A stretch of DNA of 64,000 nucleotides. Source: Streptomyces flavofungini (GTDB lineage Bacteria > Actinomycetota > Actinomycetes > Streptomycetales > Streptomycetaceae). The notes under the pieces are model-generated. The model worked only from the letters and a program-made list of their open reading frames with translations, had not been told where the DNA came from and made no database searches. Positions 1-8,663 of this stretch are shown piece by piece. A program made the position numbers and the translations under genes. How positions within the stretch are numbered: the stretch's first letter is position 1; each line of letters begins with the position of its first letter. The stretch covers positions 3,976,001-4,040,000 of the forward strand of contig NZ_CP128846.1 in NCBI RefSeq assembly GCF_030388665.1, in the 5' to 3' direction.

Positions 1-413
1 ACGAACAGCAGGATGTAGATCGCGGAGAACCACACCGAGCTGTAGACGTGGAACAGGCCGAGCTTCTCGTAGAGCGGCCCGAGCGTGGTGTGGGTGTCCT
101 TGAAGTCCTGGACCTTCAGCTCGTCCGTGCCCTGCTGCGGGATCAGCGAGCCGGGGATCGCGCCGAGGGACAGCAGCAGGAGCAGAAGCAGCGCGACCCG
201 CATCGAGGTCAGCTGCCGCCAGAACCAGCGGATCCAGCCGATGACGCCGAGCGCGGGCATGCCGGGACCGGGGGCGGAGCCCGCGGTGTCGTCGAGAGGG
301 GCGGTGGAGAGCTGGGCGCTCGCGGCGCCGAGTTCGTCCGGGGCGCCGGTGGTGTCACGGTCGCCCTGGGCGCCGGTGGTCTCGCGGTCGGCGCTGGTCG
401 TCGTCTTGCTCAT
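1..413 (-). CDS. resB: ResB-family cytochrome c biogenesis protein, N-terminal part (cut by window edge)
   Basis: Only the first 137 codons are present; the rest lies left of position 1. The start ATG at 413 follows the ccdA stop by 3 bases, so the genes are co-transcribed. The N-terminus is a polar, Thr/Ala/Asp-rich tail of about 55 residues, then IRWFWRQL and a transmembrane helix at about residues 71-90 followed by IPGSLIPQQ, the arrangement seen at the start of ResB/Ccs1. In the System II cytochrome c pathway ResB with CcsA exports heme and ligates it to apocytochrome c outside the membrane. Family assignment rests on the first helix and on the operon order thioredoxin-CcdA-ResB. Confidence 0.85.
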   Translation of the reverse strand, partial: MSKTTTSADRETTGAQGDRDTTGAPDELGAASAQLSTAPLDDTAGSAPGPGMPALGVIGWIRWFWRQLTSMRVALLLLLLLSLGAIPGSLIPQQGTDELKVQDFKDTHTTLGPLYEKLGLFHVYSSVWFSAIYILLF

Positions 414-416
414 GGA

Positions 417-1211
417 TCAGATCCCCACCGAGTAACCGTTGCTCCAGACCTGCATCTGCTGAAGCACGCTGTCCCAGACGCCGGTCAGCATCAGCAGCCC
501 GGTCACGATCATCATGCCGCCGCCGACGCGCATCACCCATACGTAGTGCCGCTTGACCCAGCCGAAGGCGCCGAGCGCCTTGCGGAAGGCGACCGCCGCG
601 ATGATGAACGGCAGCCCGAGTCCCAGACAGTACGCCACGTTCAGCAGGGCCCCGCGTCCGGCGCTCGCCTGGTCCATCGCGAGGATGTTCACCGACGCGA
701 GCGTCGGCCCGACGCACGGCGCCCAGCCGACGGCGAAGAGCGCGCCGAGCAGCGGCGCGCCCGCGAGCCCGACGGCGGGCTTCTTGTGGAAGCGGAACTC
801 GCGCTGCGAGAGCCAGGGCATGAGCCCCATGAAGAAGAACCCGAGCACGAGCATCAGGACGCCGAGGACTCGCGTTATGACGCTCTGGTAGTCCTGGAGG
901 TTCTGGCCGAAGTACCCGAAGAGCGCGCCGCCGGAGACGAACACGGCGGTGAAGCCGAGCACGAAGAGCCCGGCGCCCGCGGCCATCCGCCCGCGCCTGG
1001 CGTCGGCGAGGTCGGTGCCGCTGACGCCGGTGACGTACGACAGATATCCGGGCACGAGCGGCAGGACGCACGGCGAGAAGAACGACACAAGCCCGCCGAG
1101 GACGGCGATCGGCAGGGCGAGCAGCAGCGCCCCGCTCATGACGGTGTCGTTCTGGCCGGTCACGGCGAGCGTGGTGGTGGCGAGGGGGACGGAGGCGGAC
1201 AAGGCGCTCAC
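417..1211 (-). CDS. ccdA: CcdA-type thiol-disulfide membrane transporter
   Basis: A 264-residue polytopic membrane protein of the CcdA/DsbD-beta family, which carries reducing equivalents from cytoplasmic thioredoxin across the membrane to the extracytoplasmic thioredoxin that keeps apocytochrome c cysteines reduced. About six hydrophobic segments are visible. The two redox cysteines sit in SPCVLP (Cys48) and WAPCVGP (Cys166), both in transmembrane context as expected. The GTG start at 1211 overlaps the stop of the upstream thioredoxin gene by 4 bases, which argues for translational coupling. An ATG at residue 25, just before the first helix, is a possible later start. Confidence 0.92.
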   Translation of the reverse strand: MSALSASVPLATTTLAVTGQNDTVMSGALLLALPIAVLGGLVSFFSPCVLPLVPGYLSYVTGVSGTDLADARRGRMAAGAGLFVLGFTAVFVSGGALFGYFGQNLQDYQSVITRVLGVLMLVLGFFFMGLMPWLSQREFRFHKKPAVGLAGAPLLGALFAVGWAPCVGPTLASVNILAMDQASAGRGALLNVAYCLGLGLPFIIAAVAFRKALGAFGWVKRHYVWVMRVGGGMMIVTGLLMLTGVWDSVLQQMQVWSNGYSVGI

Positions 1212-1840
1212 TTCTCCGCGAGCAGCGGGTCGATCATCTTGCGAAGTTTCGCTTCGCTAAGTGCCTGCTGCGACCGTGCCGCGAGCTTGCCGTTCTTGTC
1301 CAGGACAACCGTGGCCGGGATGAGCACCGGGTTCAGCGTGCCCTTGGGGAAGCGCAGCATCAGCTTGCCCATCGGGTCGTGCAGGCTCGGGTAAGGGACG
1401 TTGTAGTCCTTCTCAAAGGCAATCGCTGGCCCCTTCTGGGGATCCCGGGCGTTGATGCCGATGAACTGGATGTCCTTCCCCTTGGTGTCATTTGCCACCT
1501 TCACGAAGTTCGGCGTCTCCACGCGGCATGGAGCGCACCAAGAACCCCAGACGTTCAAGACGACGACCTTGCCCTTGTAGTCGTCGACATCGAGCTTCTC
1601 GCCTTCGAGGGTGTTGCCATCGATCTTCGGCGCATCATGCCGGTCACCCCGTTTAACTGTGGAGATGCCCTCCTTGCCGGTGACGAAGTTCGTCTGACCG
1701 GAACCACCGGAGGTGCCCCCCGAGCCGCACGCGGACAGGGCCAACGCGGCCACGGCGGCGCCCGCCGCCAAGAGTGGCGCGCGGCGACGGCTGCGGAGGC
1801 TGCGGTTCGGGCTGCGGGGGGCGCAGAAGGCGGCACTCAT
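1208..1840 (-). CDS. TlpA/ResA-like thioredoxin lipoprotein
   Basis: A 210-residue lipoprotein with an arginine-rich N-terminus, a hydrophobic segment and the lipobox LSAC (lipidated Cys38). The thioredoxin-like domain carries the active site WCAPC (Cys102 and Cys105) in the context VVLNVWGSWCAPC. It should act outside the membrane, receiving electrons from CcdA and reducing heme-binding cysteines for the ResB/CcsA ligase. It is the first gene of the visible operon and overlaps ccdA by 4 bases. The IS605 right end lies about 50 bases upstream, so its native promoter region may have been altered. Confidence 0.9.
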   Translation of the reverse strand: MSAAFCAPRSPNRSLRSRRRAPLLAAGAAVAALALSACGSGGTSGGSGQTNFVTGKEGISTVKRGDRHDAPKIDGNTLEGEKLDVDDYKGKVVVLNVWGSWCAPCRVETPNFVKVANDTKGKDIQFIGINARDPQKGPAIAFEKDYNVPYPSLHDPMGKLMLRFPKGTLNPVLIPATVVLDKNGKLAARSQQALSEAKLRKMIDPLLAEK

Positions 1841-1888
1841 GTGAAAAGTTTCGCATGCCCGTTCCGGGGATCTTCGACGCCCCCCGCA

Positions 1889-2046
1889 TTGACTTGCTCT
1901 CCACTCTGATGAGTGGGATTCAGGCCGTCCCTGCCGGTTGCTATGCCGCTACGCGGCACGAGCACCGGCAGGGATTCCCCGACTTCCTGCTTCTTCGCGC
2001 TGCGCCGGAACGAGTTCTGGTCCTGCCGACACACCACAGACCGTTA
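1889..2046 (-). mobile_element. IS200/IS605-type right end with possible reRNA (omegaRNA) scaffold
   Basis: Directly 3' of the tnpB remnant (minus strand) lie two hairpins. The first has 10-bp perfect arms at 1929-1938 and 1964-1973 with an inner hairpin (1944-1949 with 1953-1958). The second, at 1901-1916, has 6-bp arms and a TGAT loop. On the minus strand they are followed by GAGCAAGTCAAT, which resembles the TCAA cleavage tract that ends many IS605-family elements. In active elements this stretch encodes the guide RNA of TnpB. The element name and RNA role are inferred; the hairpins are seen directly. Confidence 0.5.
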
Positions 2047-2789
2047 CTACCAGTCCGGGGGGTCGTCATGAACGTTACGAGCGACAGTCACGTCCCGGTC
2101 GCGGCCAGTGCCGCAGGCAGACACGTCCCCTCCCGCACGAGAAGCTTGAGCACACCATGGTGGCCACAGGCCGAGCAAACCTGACTGTCGGCTCGAACCG
2201 GTCGGCCGTGTCATGCGGGCCATGGCCCGGTTCTTGGTTCCTTCTCCCTGCGGGGCAGCTCTCGCTGAGCCTTCTTGAGCGCCTTCTCGACGCGTCGGAG
2301 GAACCTGTGGCGATCGATCTTCATGCCGCCGGACAGGACCGCGAAGCGCGTCAGGCCTATGTCGGTACCGGGCTGTGTACCCGGCGGCGCGCATGCGGTG
2401 CGCGTCAACGACGGCGACGGTTCAATGCCGAAGGATGCGAAAATCCGAACCGCGCCATCCCTGACAACCGTGGCCTCGGACGGCACTGAGGCAAACCTGC
2501 GAGACCAGGCGAAGAAATTGCGGTACGCAGACTCGGCGCCACGCAAGGATTTCCGGAGCAGGACGGAGGAGTCTTCCGCGATCCAGACGCGTTCCAGCTG
2601 TCCTTTCGCCTCGGCAGTCAAAGCAGGGAAGAGCAGATCGAGCGAAGCATAGGGAAAATTCTCCGTGTGGGCGTCGCAGCAGGCATGCGCTGCGTCGTCA
2701 AAAACAAAACGGGCACGCCCGAACGCCCGCACTAGCGCACGGGACCGGACAGACTCCGAGTGCAGATGAAACGCATGCCGGAGCTGCAT
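2047..2789 (-). pseudogene. tnpB: Degenerate tnpB (IS200/IS605 RNA-guided nuclease)
   Basis: The minus-strand frame from 2789 resembles TnpB: an N-terminal domain with FGRARFVFDDA, then SSVLLRKSLRGAESAYRNFF and a motif reading GTDIGLTRFAVLSGG where intact proteins have a GIDLGL catalytic Asp. It stops at 2211 after about 192 residues. The middle of the protein is missing, but the C-terminal zinc ribbon survives further on: CSACGHHG in one frame (about 2150-2180) and ACGTGRDRDVTVARNV in another, ending at 2047. So there is at least one large deletion and one frameshift. A full TnpB is about 350-450 residues. No TnpA was found nearby. Confidence 0.75.
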
Positions 2790-3135
2790 GTGGCTGATCT
2801 TATGAGTGAGACACGCGCTCGAGCGCGGGGAACCCGCACCCCCTCTTATTCTGACTTAAGGAAATCTCGAGCATTGCATTTCTTGCGCGTTCCAGCTCCA
2901 TCGGGAGTACGATTCGGGCGCTACGCCCCCTAATTCCGCTCCGCTTCGCGTCACGGCTACGATACTCACCTTCCCCTGCGACCTAAAGGCCGGAGCCGAG
3001 AATAAATCCCGGCAGAAAGCAGAAATGGCTAACCAAGGCTATGAGCATGCTGCGTCCTGAATGCAACCATCCTGACGATCACACAAGTGACAGACGGCTA
3101 GTGTTACGACCGCGCTGGTTCGCGGTGACGTCAAC
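2790..3135. other. Gene-free stretch between two IS remnants
   Basis: No reading frame here has coding character. Base composition is more AT-rich and irregular than in the neighbouring core genes, as expected for old insertion debris. It should contain the left end of the IS605-type element, but I could not place it. Confidence 0.4.
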
Positions 3136-3300
3136 GTGTTCGGCGCGCTACCGGCAGGCGATGATGATGGCCTCGGCCAGCGGGAACGACGAGGACACGG
3201 TCCGGACGTGATCCACCGGTTCAACGAGATCAGCCTGGTCCGCCTGACCCCTCGGAGGACTTCGTCATCCAGACGAGCGCAGTCAGCCTGCACCGTGAAC
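3136..3300 (+). pseudogene. IS630-type transposase fragment
   Basis: Split across three frames, the translation reads RYRQAMMMASASGND and EDTVR, then after a 1-base frameshift DVIHRFNEISLVRL, then after a further shift EDFVIQTSA. These match, in order, the N-terminal helix-turn-helix region of IS630-family transposases as I know them (RRA..LASASGN, EDTVRDVIHRFNEIGL, DPxW, EDFVxQTA). Whole blocks between the matches are missing, so this is a heavily deleted relic. The family name is from memory of the motif order; no search was run. Confidence 0.55.
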
Positions 3301-3420
3301 AACGCAGTCACCTACAGCGCCCACCCCGGACCACAGGAGCAGCATCAAGCGCTCCGATTCAAATACCCACGACCAACAGGTCCAGCCACCACTAAGCTGC
3401 CATCGATCTTTACACAGAGA

Positions 3421-3456
3421 AACGGCCCACCCGTGATAATGGTGTGGACCGTCTCG
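3421..3456. terminator. Possible terminator after the small secreted protein
   Basis: Imperfect hairpin with arms ACGGCCCAC and GTGGACCGT (one mismatch), located directly downstream of the minus-strand gene ending at 3469. Confidence 0.3.
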
Positions 3457-3468
3457 CTGATCCTTCTA

Positions 3469-3882
3469 TTACGACTTGACCTTCTTCACGTCAGAGCACT
3501 GATAGAAAGACGTCCCCTTACCTACGCATATCCAGAATGTGTAGGTCTTATTCTCAGGAAGGTTTCCGCCGACCCTCTTGATGTATGGCGCTTTATGGCC
3601 ACTGGTGCTCGCTTTCCGGACCGGGCTAGTGCCAAGAAAGGCATCGATCCGGTATCCATCCGAACGAACATCCGTCGCTTTCAGGGTATCTCCGTTAGCT
3701 ACCCAATTCCCTTGACCAGCCACGCGTCCGTCGATGTATGCCGATATCGCGTTCGACCCATACCAAAATTTGACGTCGGGCGCGGCGGCGGCACTATTTG
3801 CCCCCACAGTCATCGCACTCCCAGCCAAGATGGCAGTCGCCGCGAGTACAGATCCGGCACGCTTGCACAGAGAAGTCTTCAC
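3469..3882 (-). CDS. Small secreted protein of unknown function
   Basis: A 137-residue protein with a clear Sec signal peptide: a basic N-terminus, a hydrophobic core and an ASAAAAP-like cleavage region near residues 29-35. The mature part of about 100 residues has one cysteine pair (WICVGK and YQCSDV) that could form a disulfide, and many aromatic and Lys residues. The GTG start at 3882 is preceded by GAGGGGGG at good spacing. Codon use is less GC-rich than in flanking core genes and the gene sits among IS remnants, so it was probably acquired by transfer. I do not recognise the family. Confidence 0.7.
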   Translation of the reverse strand: MKTSLCKRAGSVLAATAILAGSAMTVGANSAAAAPDVKFWYGSNAISAYIDGRVAGQGNWVANGDTLKATDVRSDGYRIDAFLGTSPVRKASTSGHKAPYIKRVGGNLPENKTYTFWICVGKGTSFYQCSDVKKVKS

Positions 3883-4089
3883 GTTCCCCCCTCTACACGA
3901 GAATCAATGGTCGCCAAGATCATACGTGAAGTCGACCCGAAAAGCGAGCACAACACCAGAAATGGGGGAAGTGCCAGATTCAAGCGACTACGCCTTGCGA
4001 CACTGCCCAGCCGGGAATCGAACCCATACGGCAAATGCGACATTACTGACAAACAGCATTATTTCGGTATCTTCAGAATGCCCATCCTG

Positions 4090-5421
4090 TTAAGCCGCGT
4101 TGCCGGTGTCCTTCTCGGCGTCGCCCTGGCTGGCCGACGAGCCACCCGACAGGTAGCTCTTCCAGCCACCGGCCGGCTTCTGGCCGACCTCGAGGCCGCG
4201 CAGCTTGGCGAGGACCTCGGGCTTCTGCACGTCCAGCCAGTCCACGAACTGCTTGAAGGACACCAGGCGTACGTCCTTCTTCCCGGCCATGCCCTTGAGG
4301 GCCTCCTCGACGGCGTCCATGTAGATGCCGCCGTTCCACTCCTCGAAGTGGTTGCCGATGAAGAAGGGCGCCCGGTTGGACTCGTAGGCGCGCTCGAAGC
4401 CCTTGAGGTAGGCCTGGGTGGCCTGCTTGCGCCAGCCCGGGTAGTTGGACGGCGGGGCCTTCGTGGAGTTCTTCGACTGGTTGGCGAGGATGTTGTAGTC
4501 CATCGAGAGGACCTCGAAGGTGTGGCCGGGGAACGGCACGGCCTGCAGCGGCAGGTCCCAGATGCCCATCTTCTTGTCCGGCCACTTCTGGCGGCCGCCC
4601 GGCGAGGAGGCGTCGTAGCGCCAGCCGAGCTTCTTGGCGGTCGGCAGCAGGTTGTCCTGGCCGAGCAGGCAGGGGGTGCGGCCGCCGACGAGTTCCTTCT
4701 CGTAGTCGAAGGGCAGCGGCTCCAGGTCCTTCCAGCCGGTGTTGGTGCGCCACTTCGTCACGAACGACTTCGCCTGGTCGATCTCGGACTGCCACTGGGC
4801 GGGCGTCCAGTTGGCCACGGAGCCGGTGCCCGCGCAGAAGTGGCCGTTGAAGTGCGTGCCTATCTCATGGCCCTCCAGCCAGGCCTGGCGCACGTACTTC
4901 AGCGTGTCCTTGATGTGGCCGTCGGTGAGGTAGCCGATGTCGGAGGCGCCGACGGCGTTGTTCGGCGGCCGGTAGAGCCGCTTCTTGGACTCGGGGAGCA
5001 GATACAGACCGGAGAGGAAGAACGTCATCCCCGCGTCGTGTTCCTTCGCCAGCTTCAAAAAGCGCGGGAACAGACCGTTGCCGACCTCACCGGCGCCGTC
5101 CCAGGAGAAGACGACGAACTGCGGCGGGGTCTCGCCGGGCTCCAGCGGGCGCGGCTTCTCGGGCTGGTTCGGCTGCTTGCCGGTGAAGGCCGTGGAACCG
5201 TCGCCGATCGGCTTGGCCGGGCGGCTCGGCGTACCCGGCTTGCCGGCGTCCTTGCCGTTGTCCGCCGCCGGTCCCGAGTCGCCGGAACCGGAACCGCAGG
5301 CCGAAAGGCCGATGGCCGCCGCCGCGCCGGCACCCAGGCCGAGCGCGCCCCGGCGACTCAGGGAGGTCCGGCGCATCGCCGGTACTCCACGTCCCCGGTC
5401 CGTGCGGCTGTCGTCGCGCAT
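4090..5421 (-). CDS. Polysaccharide deacetylase-like lipoprotein
   Basis: The protein has a twin-arginine/lipoprotein N-terminus (RRTSLSRRGALGLG, lipobox LSAC), then a Gly/Pro/Lys-rich linker, then a NodB-like fold beginning FVVFSWDGAGE. EIGTHFNGHFC contains the His-x-x-x-His pair expected to bind a metal, and further blocks include MTFFLSGLYLL and GWRYDASSPGG. It probably deacetylates or otherwise modifies a cell-wall or capsular polysaccharide outside the membrane; the substrate is unknown. The ATG at 5421 is used here. An ATG at 5376 with GGAG 8 bases upstream is equally plausible and would give 428 residues. It lies between IS debris and the histidine phosphatase gene. Confidence 0.75.
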   Translation of the reverse strand: MRDDSRTDRGRGVPAMRRTSLSRRGALGLGAGAAAAIGLSACGSGSGDSGPAADNGKDAGKPGTPSRPAKPIGDGSTAFTGKQPNQPEKPRPLEPGETPPQFVVFSWDGAGEVGNGLFPRFLKLAKEHDAGMTFFLSGLYLLPESKKRLYRPPNNAVGASDIGYLTDGHIKDTLKYVRQAWLEGHEIGTHFNGHFCAGTGSVANWTPAQWQSEIDQAKSFVTKWRTNTGWKDLEPLPFDYEKELVGGRTPCLLGQDNLLPTAKKLGWRYDASSPGGRQKWPDKKMGIWDLPLQAVPFPGHTFEVLSMDYNILANQSKNSTKAPPSNYPGWRKQATQAYLKGFERAYESNRAPFFIGNHFEEWNGGIYMDAVEEALKGMAGKKDVRLVSFKQFVDWLDVQKPEVLAKLRGLEVGQKPAGGWKSYLSGGSSASQGDAEKDTGNAA

Positions 5422-5621
5422 TCCAACCCCAATCCTCGCGCTTTTGGTCCTCCTGGCTGAAGGACAACCCCTTAGAGGGTGCGACGAAGACACGGGTTCC
5501 GAACAGGAGCAGCAATATGGGGTCTATTACAGAGAAGAGACATTCGGCGCCATAGGGTGTCCGCGCAATTACCCGGCGCACACAGCGAACGCACAGGCAA
5601 CGGATAGCGAACACCCGGCGT

Positions 5622-5720
5622 GACGGGGACACCCCGAAAGGAGCGCGGGCAGGGGGCGCGCCCCGAAAGGGGCGCGGGGAACTGCGCGACCAGCCACAAC
5701 GATCCCGCAGATCCCCACGA
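5622..5720. repeat. Streptomyces-type dispersed intergenic repeat with GAAA-loop hairpin
   Basis: Contains a perfect 8-bp stem CGCGCCCC / GGGGCGCG (5657-5664 and 5669-5676) closed by GAAA, followed by GGGAACTGCGCGACCAGCCAC. From experience this string recurs in intergenic regions of many Streptomyces genomes. It lies between two minus-strand genes and may terminate transcription of the histidine phosphatase gene upstream. Confidence 0.65.
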
Positions 5721-5764
5721 ATACAAGCCCCCTCGAACCCCGCCCTACCGGCACAGCGCAAGCG

Positions 5765-6463
5765 TCACGCGCCGAATGCCTTGCTCTTCCCCTTCACCGG
5801 CTTGGCGCCCGCGAGAAGGTGCTTGGGGACAAGATCTCGGGCAGGTTCCGAGTAACCAACGGAAACGATCTTGTCGCCGCGATAGGTGAACGTCGTCAAA
5901 GAGGCGAGCGTGCACTGCCGCTTGCGCGGGTCGTGCCAAAGGCGCCGCTTCTCCACGAAGCTGCGCACGATCCAGATCGGCAGCTGGTGGCTCACGCACA
6001 CGGCCTCGTGCCCGCGCGCGGCGTCCTTGGCCGCGTCGAGGGCGCCCATCATCCGCACGACCTGCTCGACGTACGGCTCGCCCCAGGACGGCTTGAACGG
6101 GTTGACCAGGTGCTTCCAGTTCTCCGGGTTCTTCAGGGCGCCGTCGCCGACCCCGAAGGTCTTGCCCTCGAAGACGTTCTCGGCCTCGATGAGCCGCGCG
6201 TCGGTCGCCAGGTCGAGGCCGTGTGCCTTGGCGATGGGGGTCGCGGTCTCCTGCGCCCGGTCCAGGGGGGAGGCCACGACGTGCGTGACGTCCCTGGTGG
6301 ACAGGTGCTCGGCGACGCGGTCGGCCATCTGCCGGCCGAGTTCGGAGAGGTGGTAGCCGGGAAGGCGGCCGTAGAGGATGCCGTCGGGGTTGTGCACCTC
6401 GCCGTGGCGCATCAGGTGGACGACGGTGATCTCATTGCCCGCACTGGTGCTGCCCGCGGTCAT
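5765..6463 (-). CDS. Histidine phosphatase family protein
   Basis: A 232-residue member of the phosphoglycerate-mutase-like superfamily. The catalytic motif VHLMRHGE is at residues 15-22 (phospho-acceptor His20), and the second conserved His occurs in CVSHQLPIW. The substrate cannot be told from sequence. The start codon overlaps the hemL stop by 4 bases, so it is translationally coupled to heme synthesis. In related genomes, as I recall, this gene lies directly before the cytochrome c assembly operon; here about 3.9 kb of inserted material separates them. Confidence 0.88.
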   Translation of the reverse strand: MTAGSTSAGNEITVVHLMRHGEVHNPDGILYGRLPGYHLSELGRQMADRVAEHLSTRDVTHVVASPLDRAQETATPIAKAHGLDLATDARLIEAENVFEGKTFGVGDGALKNPENWKHLVNPFKPSWGEPYVEQVVRMMGALDAAKDAARGHEAVCVSHQLPIWIVRSFVEKRRLWHDPRKRQCTLASLTTFTYRGDKIVSVGYSEPARDLVPKHLLAGAKPVKGKSKAFGA

Positions 6464-7794
6464 GCGGTGGCCTCCGGGGAGTTCGTGGCTTCGGCCGCCG
6501 CGCGCGCGGCGGCCGGCAGGGCGGCGGCGACGCGCTCGACGGCACGCTCGTCGTGGGTGGTGGAAAGGAACCAGGACTCGAAGGCCGACGGCGGCAGATA
6601 GACGCCCTGCGACAGCATCGAGTGGAAGAACGCGGTGAAGCGGAACGACTCCTGGGACTTGGCGTCCTCGTAATTCCGCACCTCACGGTCGGTGAAGAAC
6701 ACGGAGAACATATTCGAGGCGTTCTGTACGCGGTGCGCGACGCCTTCCTTGTTCAGCGCCTCGCTCACCAGGCCGCGCAGTTCCGCGGAGACGGCGTCCA
6801 CCTTCTCGTACGCCGCGTCGTCAAGGAGGCGCAACTGCGCGAGACCGGCGGCCGTGGCGACGGGATTCCCGGACAGCGTGCCCGCCTGATAAACGGGGCC
6901 GACCGGCGCGAGATGACCCATGACATCGGCGCGCCCACCGAAAGCGGCCGCCGGGAATCCACCACCCATGACCTTTCCGAACGTCATGAGATCGGGCGCC
7001 ACCCCGTCAACTCCGAACCATCCGGCTTTACTTGTCCGGAATCCGGTCATGACCTCGTCGGAGATGTACAGCGCGCCGTTCTTCGCGCACGCGGACTTGA
7101 GGCCCTCGTTGAAGCCGGGGCGCGGCGGCACGACGCCCATGTTCCCGGGCGAGGCCTCCGTGATCACGCAGGCGATCTCGCCCGGGTGGTTGTGGAAGGC
7201 CTCGTGCACGGCCTCCAGGTCGTTGTACGGAAGGACGATGGTGTCGCCCGCCTGGGCGCCCGTGACGCCCGGCGTGTCCGGCAGGCCGAGGGTCGCGACG
7301 CCCGACCCGGCCGAGGCCAGGAGCGCGTCCACGTGCCCGTGGTAGCACCCGGCGAACTTGATCACCTTGGCGCGCCCGGTGAAGCCGCGGGCCAGCCGGA
7401 TGGCGGACATGGTCGCCTCGGTGCCGCTGGAGACGAGGCGGACCTGCTCGACCGGGGCGACCCGGTCGACGATCTCCTCGGCGAGGGCGACCTCGCCCTC
7501 GCCCGGCGTGCCGAAGGAGGTGCCGCGCGCGACGGCCTCCTGGACGGCGGCGGTGACCTCGGGATGGGAGTGCCCGAGGATCATGGGTCCCCATGAACAC
7601 ACGAGGTCCACGTACTCGCGGCCATCGGCATCCGTCAGGTACGGACCGGTACCGGACACCATGAAACGGGGCGTACCGCCCACGGCGCGGAAGGCGCGTA
7701 CGGGCGAGTTCACACCGCCGGGCGTCACGGCCGCCGCACGGTCGAAAAGAGTCTGCGAAACTGGGGCGCTATACGGGAAGCTCACATGAACCAT
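6460..7794 (-). CDS. hemL: Glutamate-1-semialdehyde 2,1-aminomutase
   Basis: PLP enzyme converting glutamate-1-semialdehyde to 5-aminolevulinate, the second step of the C5 heme pathway after glutamyl-tRNA reductase (hemA at 46573). Family landmarks are [12 protein letters not shown] near the N-terminus, the substrate/cofactor region [15 protein letters not shown], the SDEVMTGFR Asp motif and the PLP lysine in [10 protein letters not shown]. The ATG at 7794 gives 444 residues, close to the usual 430-440. The frame stays open to a GTG at 7848, and a strong AGGAGG near 7827 has no ideally placed ATG, so the start is not certain. Overlaps the histidine phosphatase gene by 4 bases. Confidence 0.93.
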   Translation of the reverse strand: MVHVSFPYSAPVSQTLFDRAAAVTPGGVNSPVRAFRAVGGTPRFMVSGTGPYLTDADGREYVDLVCSWGPMILGHSHPEVTAAVQEAVARGTSFGTPGEGEVALAEEIVDRVAPVEQVRLVSSGTEATMSAIRLARGFTGRAKVIKFAGCYHGHVDALLASAGSGVATLGLPDTPGVTGAQAGDTIVLPYNDLEAVHEAFHNHPGEIACVITEASPGNMGVVPPRPGFNEGLKSACAKNGALYISDEVMTGFRTSKAGWFGVDGVAPDLMTFGKVMGGGFPAAAFGGRADVMGHLAPVGPVYQAGTLSGNPVATAAGLAQLRLLDDAAYEKVDAVSAELRGLVSEALNKEGVAHRVQNASNMFSVFFTDREVRNYEDAKSQESFRFTAFFHSMLSQGVYLPPSAFESWFLSTTHDERAVERVAAALPAAARAAAEATNSPEATA

Positions 7795-8167
7795 GGTGTC
7801 AGAGGGTCCGGACGTCGTGGCCGGGCCTCCTGTGCGGCGGTTTTCCACGCTGTCGGCCTCGCCGTGGGGCTGTTGTGCGGAAATCCTGTGGACTGGTGTT
7901 TCACCCCACGTTTCGGCGGGTGACCGTGGGGGAGGTCACTGACACGATGATCGGGTTGCGCGGCGGGGTCCGCGCGCTCTAGAAAAGCAGTCGGGTGGAG
8001 ATATGCAGCGCGGTGGCGGACTGGGCGAGGGGACCGACGGCCTGGGTCCCCGGCGTGCCCGGCGGGGCAAGCACCGGCGAGAGGCAGAGGCGGCCTTGGC
8101 CCCCGAGCAGCGGACGCCGGACAGGGTGCAGCGTGAGCAGGCGGGAAACAGGAGCGGCGGGGTGGGG
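7795..8167. other. Divergent intergenic region upstream of hemL
   Basis: This separates hemL (minus) from the hypothetical gene at 8168 (plus) and must hold both promoters. I see no convincing palindromic operator. Part of it is open in the reading frame of either neighbour, so the true starts could extend into it. Confidence 0.4.
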
Positions 8168-8599
8168 GTGACCTACAAATACTTCGGCGCCCCTGACGGT
8201 GCCACGGCGGCCAGGGTCCCCATCTCGATGCGCCCCGAGGAGCTCGGCGGCGACGAGCTGGGCATGGGCGGCATGTTCACCAAGATCAAGCCGGAGACGA
8301 TGGCCGCGATGGTCCTGACCGGCATCGAGGGCATACCCCTGCACAAGGTCCCCCCGCTGGAGCTGGTCGTCCTCCACCCCGACTACGCCGTCGTCAAGCT
8401 CCCCATGACGGTCGTCGACCCGCTGCGCGGCATCGGCGAGGAGTCCGTCGGCGCGGCGGCCTTCATCTGGTCCACGGTCCCCGACCGCGGCGGCCCCCGG
8501 GACGCCTTCAACGTCTACCAACTCCTGCACGAGTGGCAGGACTTCAGCCACCGCCTGCACGACGCGGGGCATCAGGCGTACTGCCTGGTGTGGCCCTGA
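8168..8599 (+). CDS. Conserved hypothetical protein
   Basis: A soluble protein of 143 residues from the GTG at 8168, starting VTYKYFGAPDG and ending CLVWP. It has no signal peptide or helix-turn-helix. Its middle is rich in aliphatic residues (LELVVLHPDYAVVKLPM) and it has a Phe/Trp/His-rich tail. It seems to be a lineage-conserved actinomycete protein, but I do not know its function. The frame stays open to 8003, but the extra N-terminus is Arg/Gly-rich and looks non-coding; the GTG at 8168 is preceded by a G-rich stretch. The gene ends inside a 24-bp tandem repeat. Confidence 0.65.
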   Translation: MTYKYFGAPDGATAARVPISMRPEELGGDELGMGGMFTKIKPETMAAMVLTGIEGIPLHKVPPLELVVLHPDYAVVKLPMTVVDPLRGIGEESVGAAAFIWSTVPDRGGPRDAFNVYQLLHEWQDFSHRLHDAGHQAYCLVWP

Positions 8600-8650
8600 G
8601 CTGATCGCTCGGCATGGCCCTGGCCTGATCGCTCGGCATGGCTCTGGCCT
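8591..8650. repeat. 24-bp tandem duplication spanning a stop codon
   Basis: Two nearly identical 24-bp units (8591-8614 and 8615-8638) plus a partial third. The first unit starts with the last two sense codons and the TGA stop of the preceding gene. Confidence 0.8.
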
Positions 8651-8663
8651 GCCCCTCTGCGGG

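Noticed and set aside
4010..4040. T-arm-like sequence GGGTTCGATTCCC on the minus strand, a possible tRNA or attachment site
   Set aside because: No acceptor, D-arm or anticodon arm can be folded around it, and the stem beyond 3 bp does not pair. At most a tRNA fragment.
3136..5460. A 774-codon plus-strand frame
   Set aside because: It runs antisense to the deacetylase and secreted protein genes and lacks any domain; long antisense frames are common at high GC.
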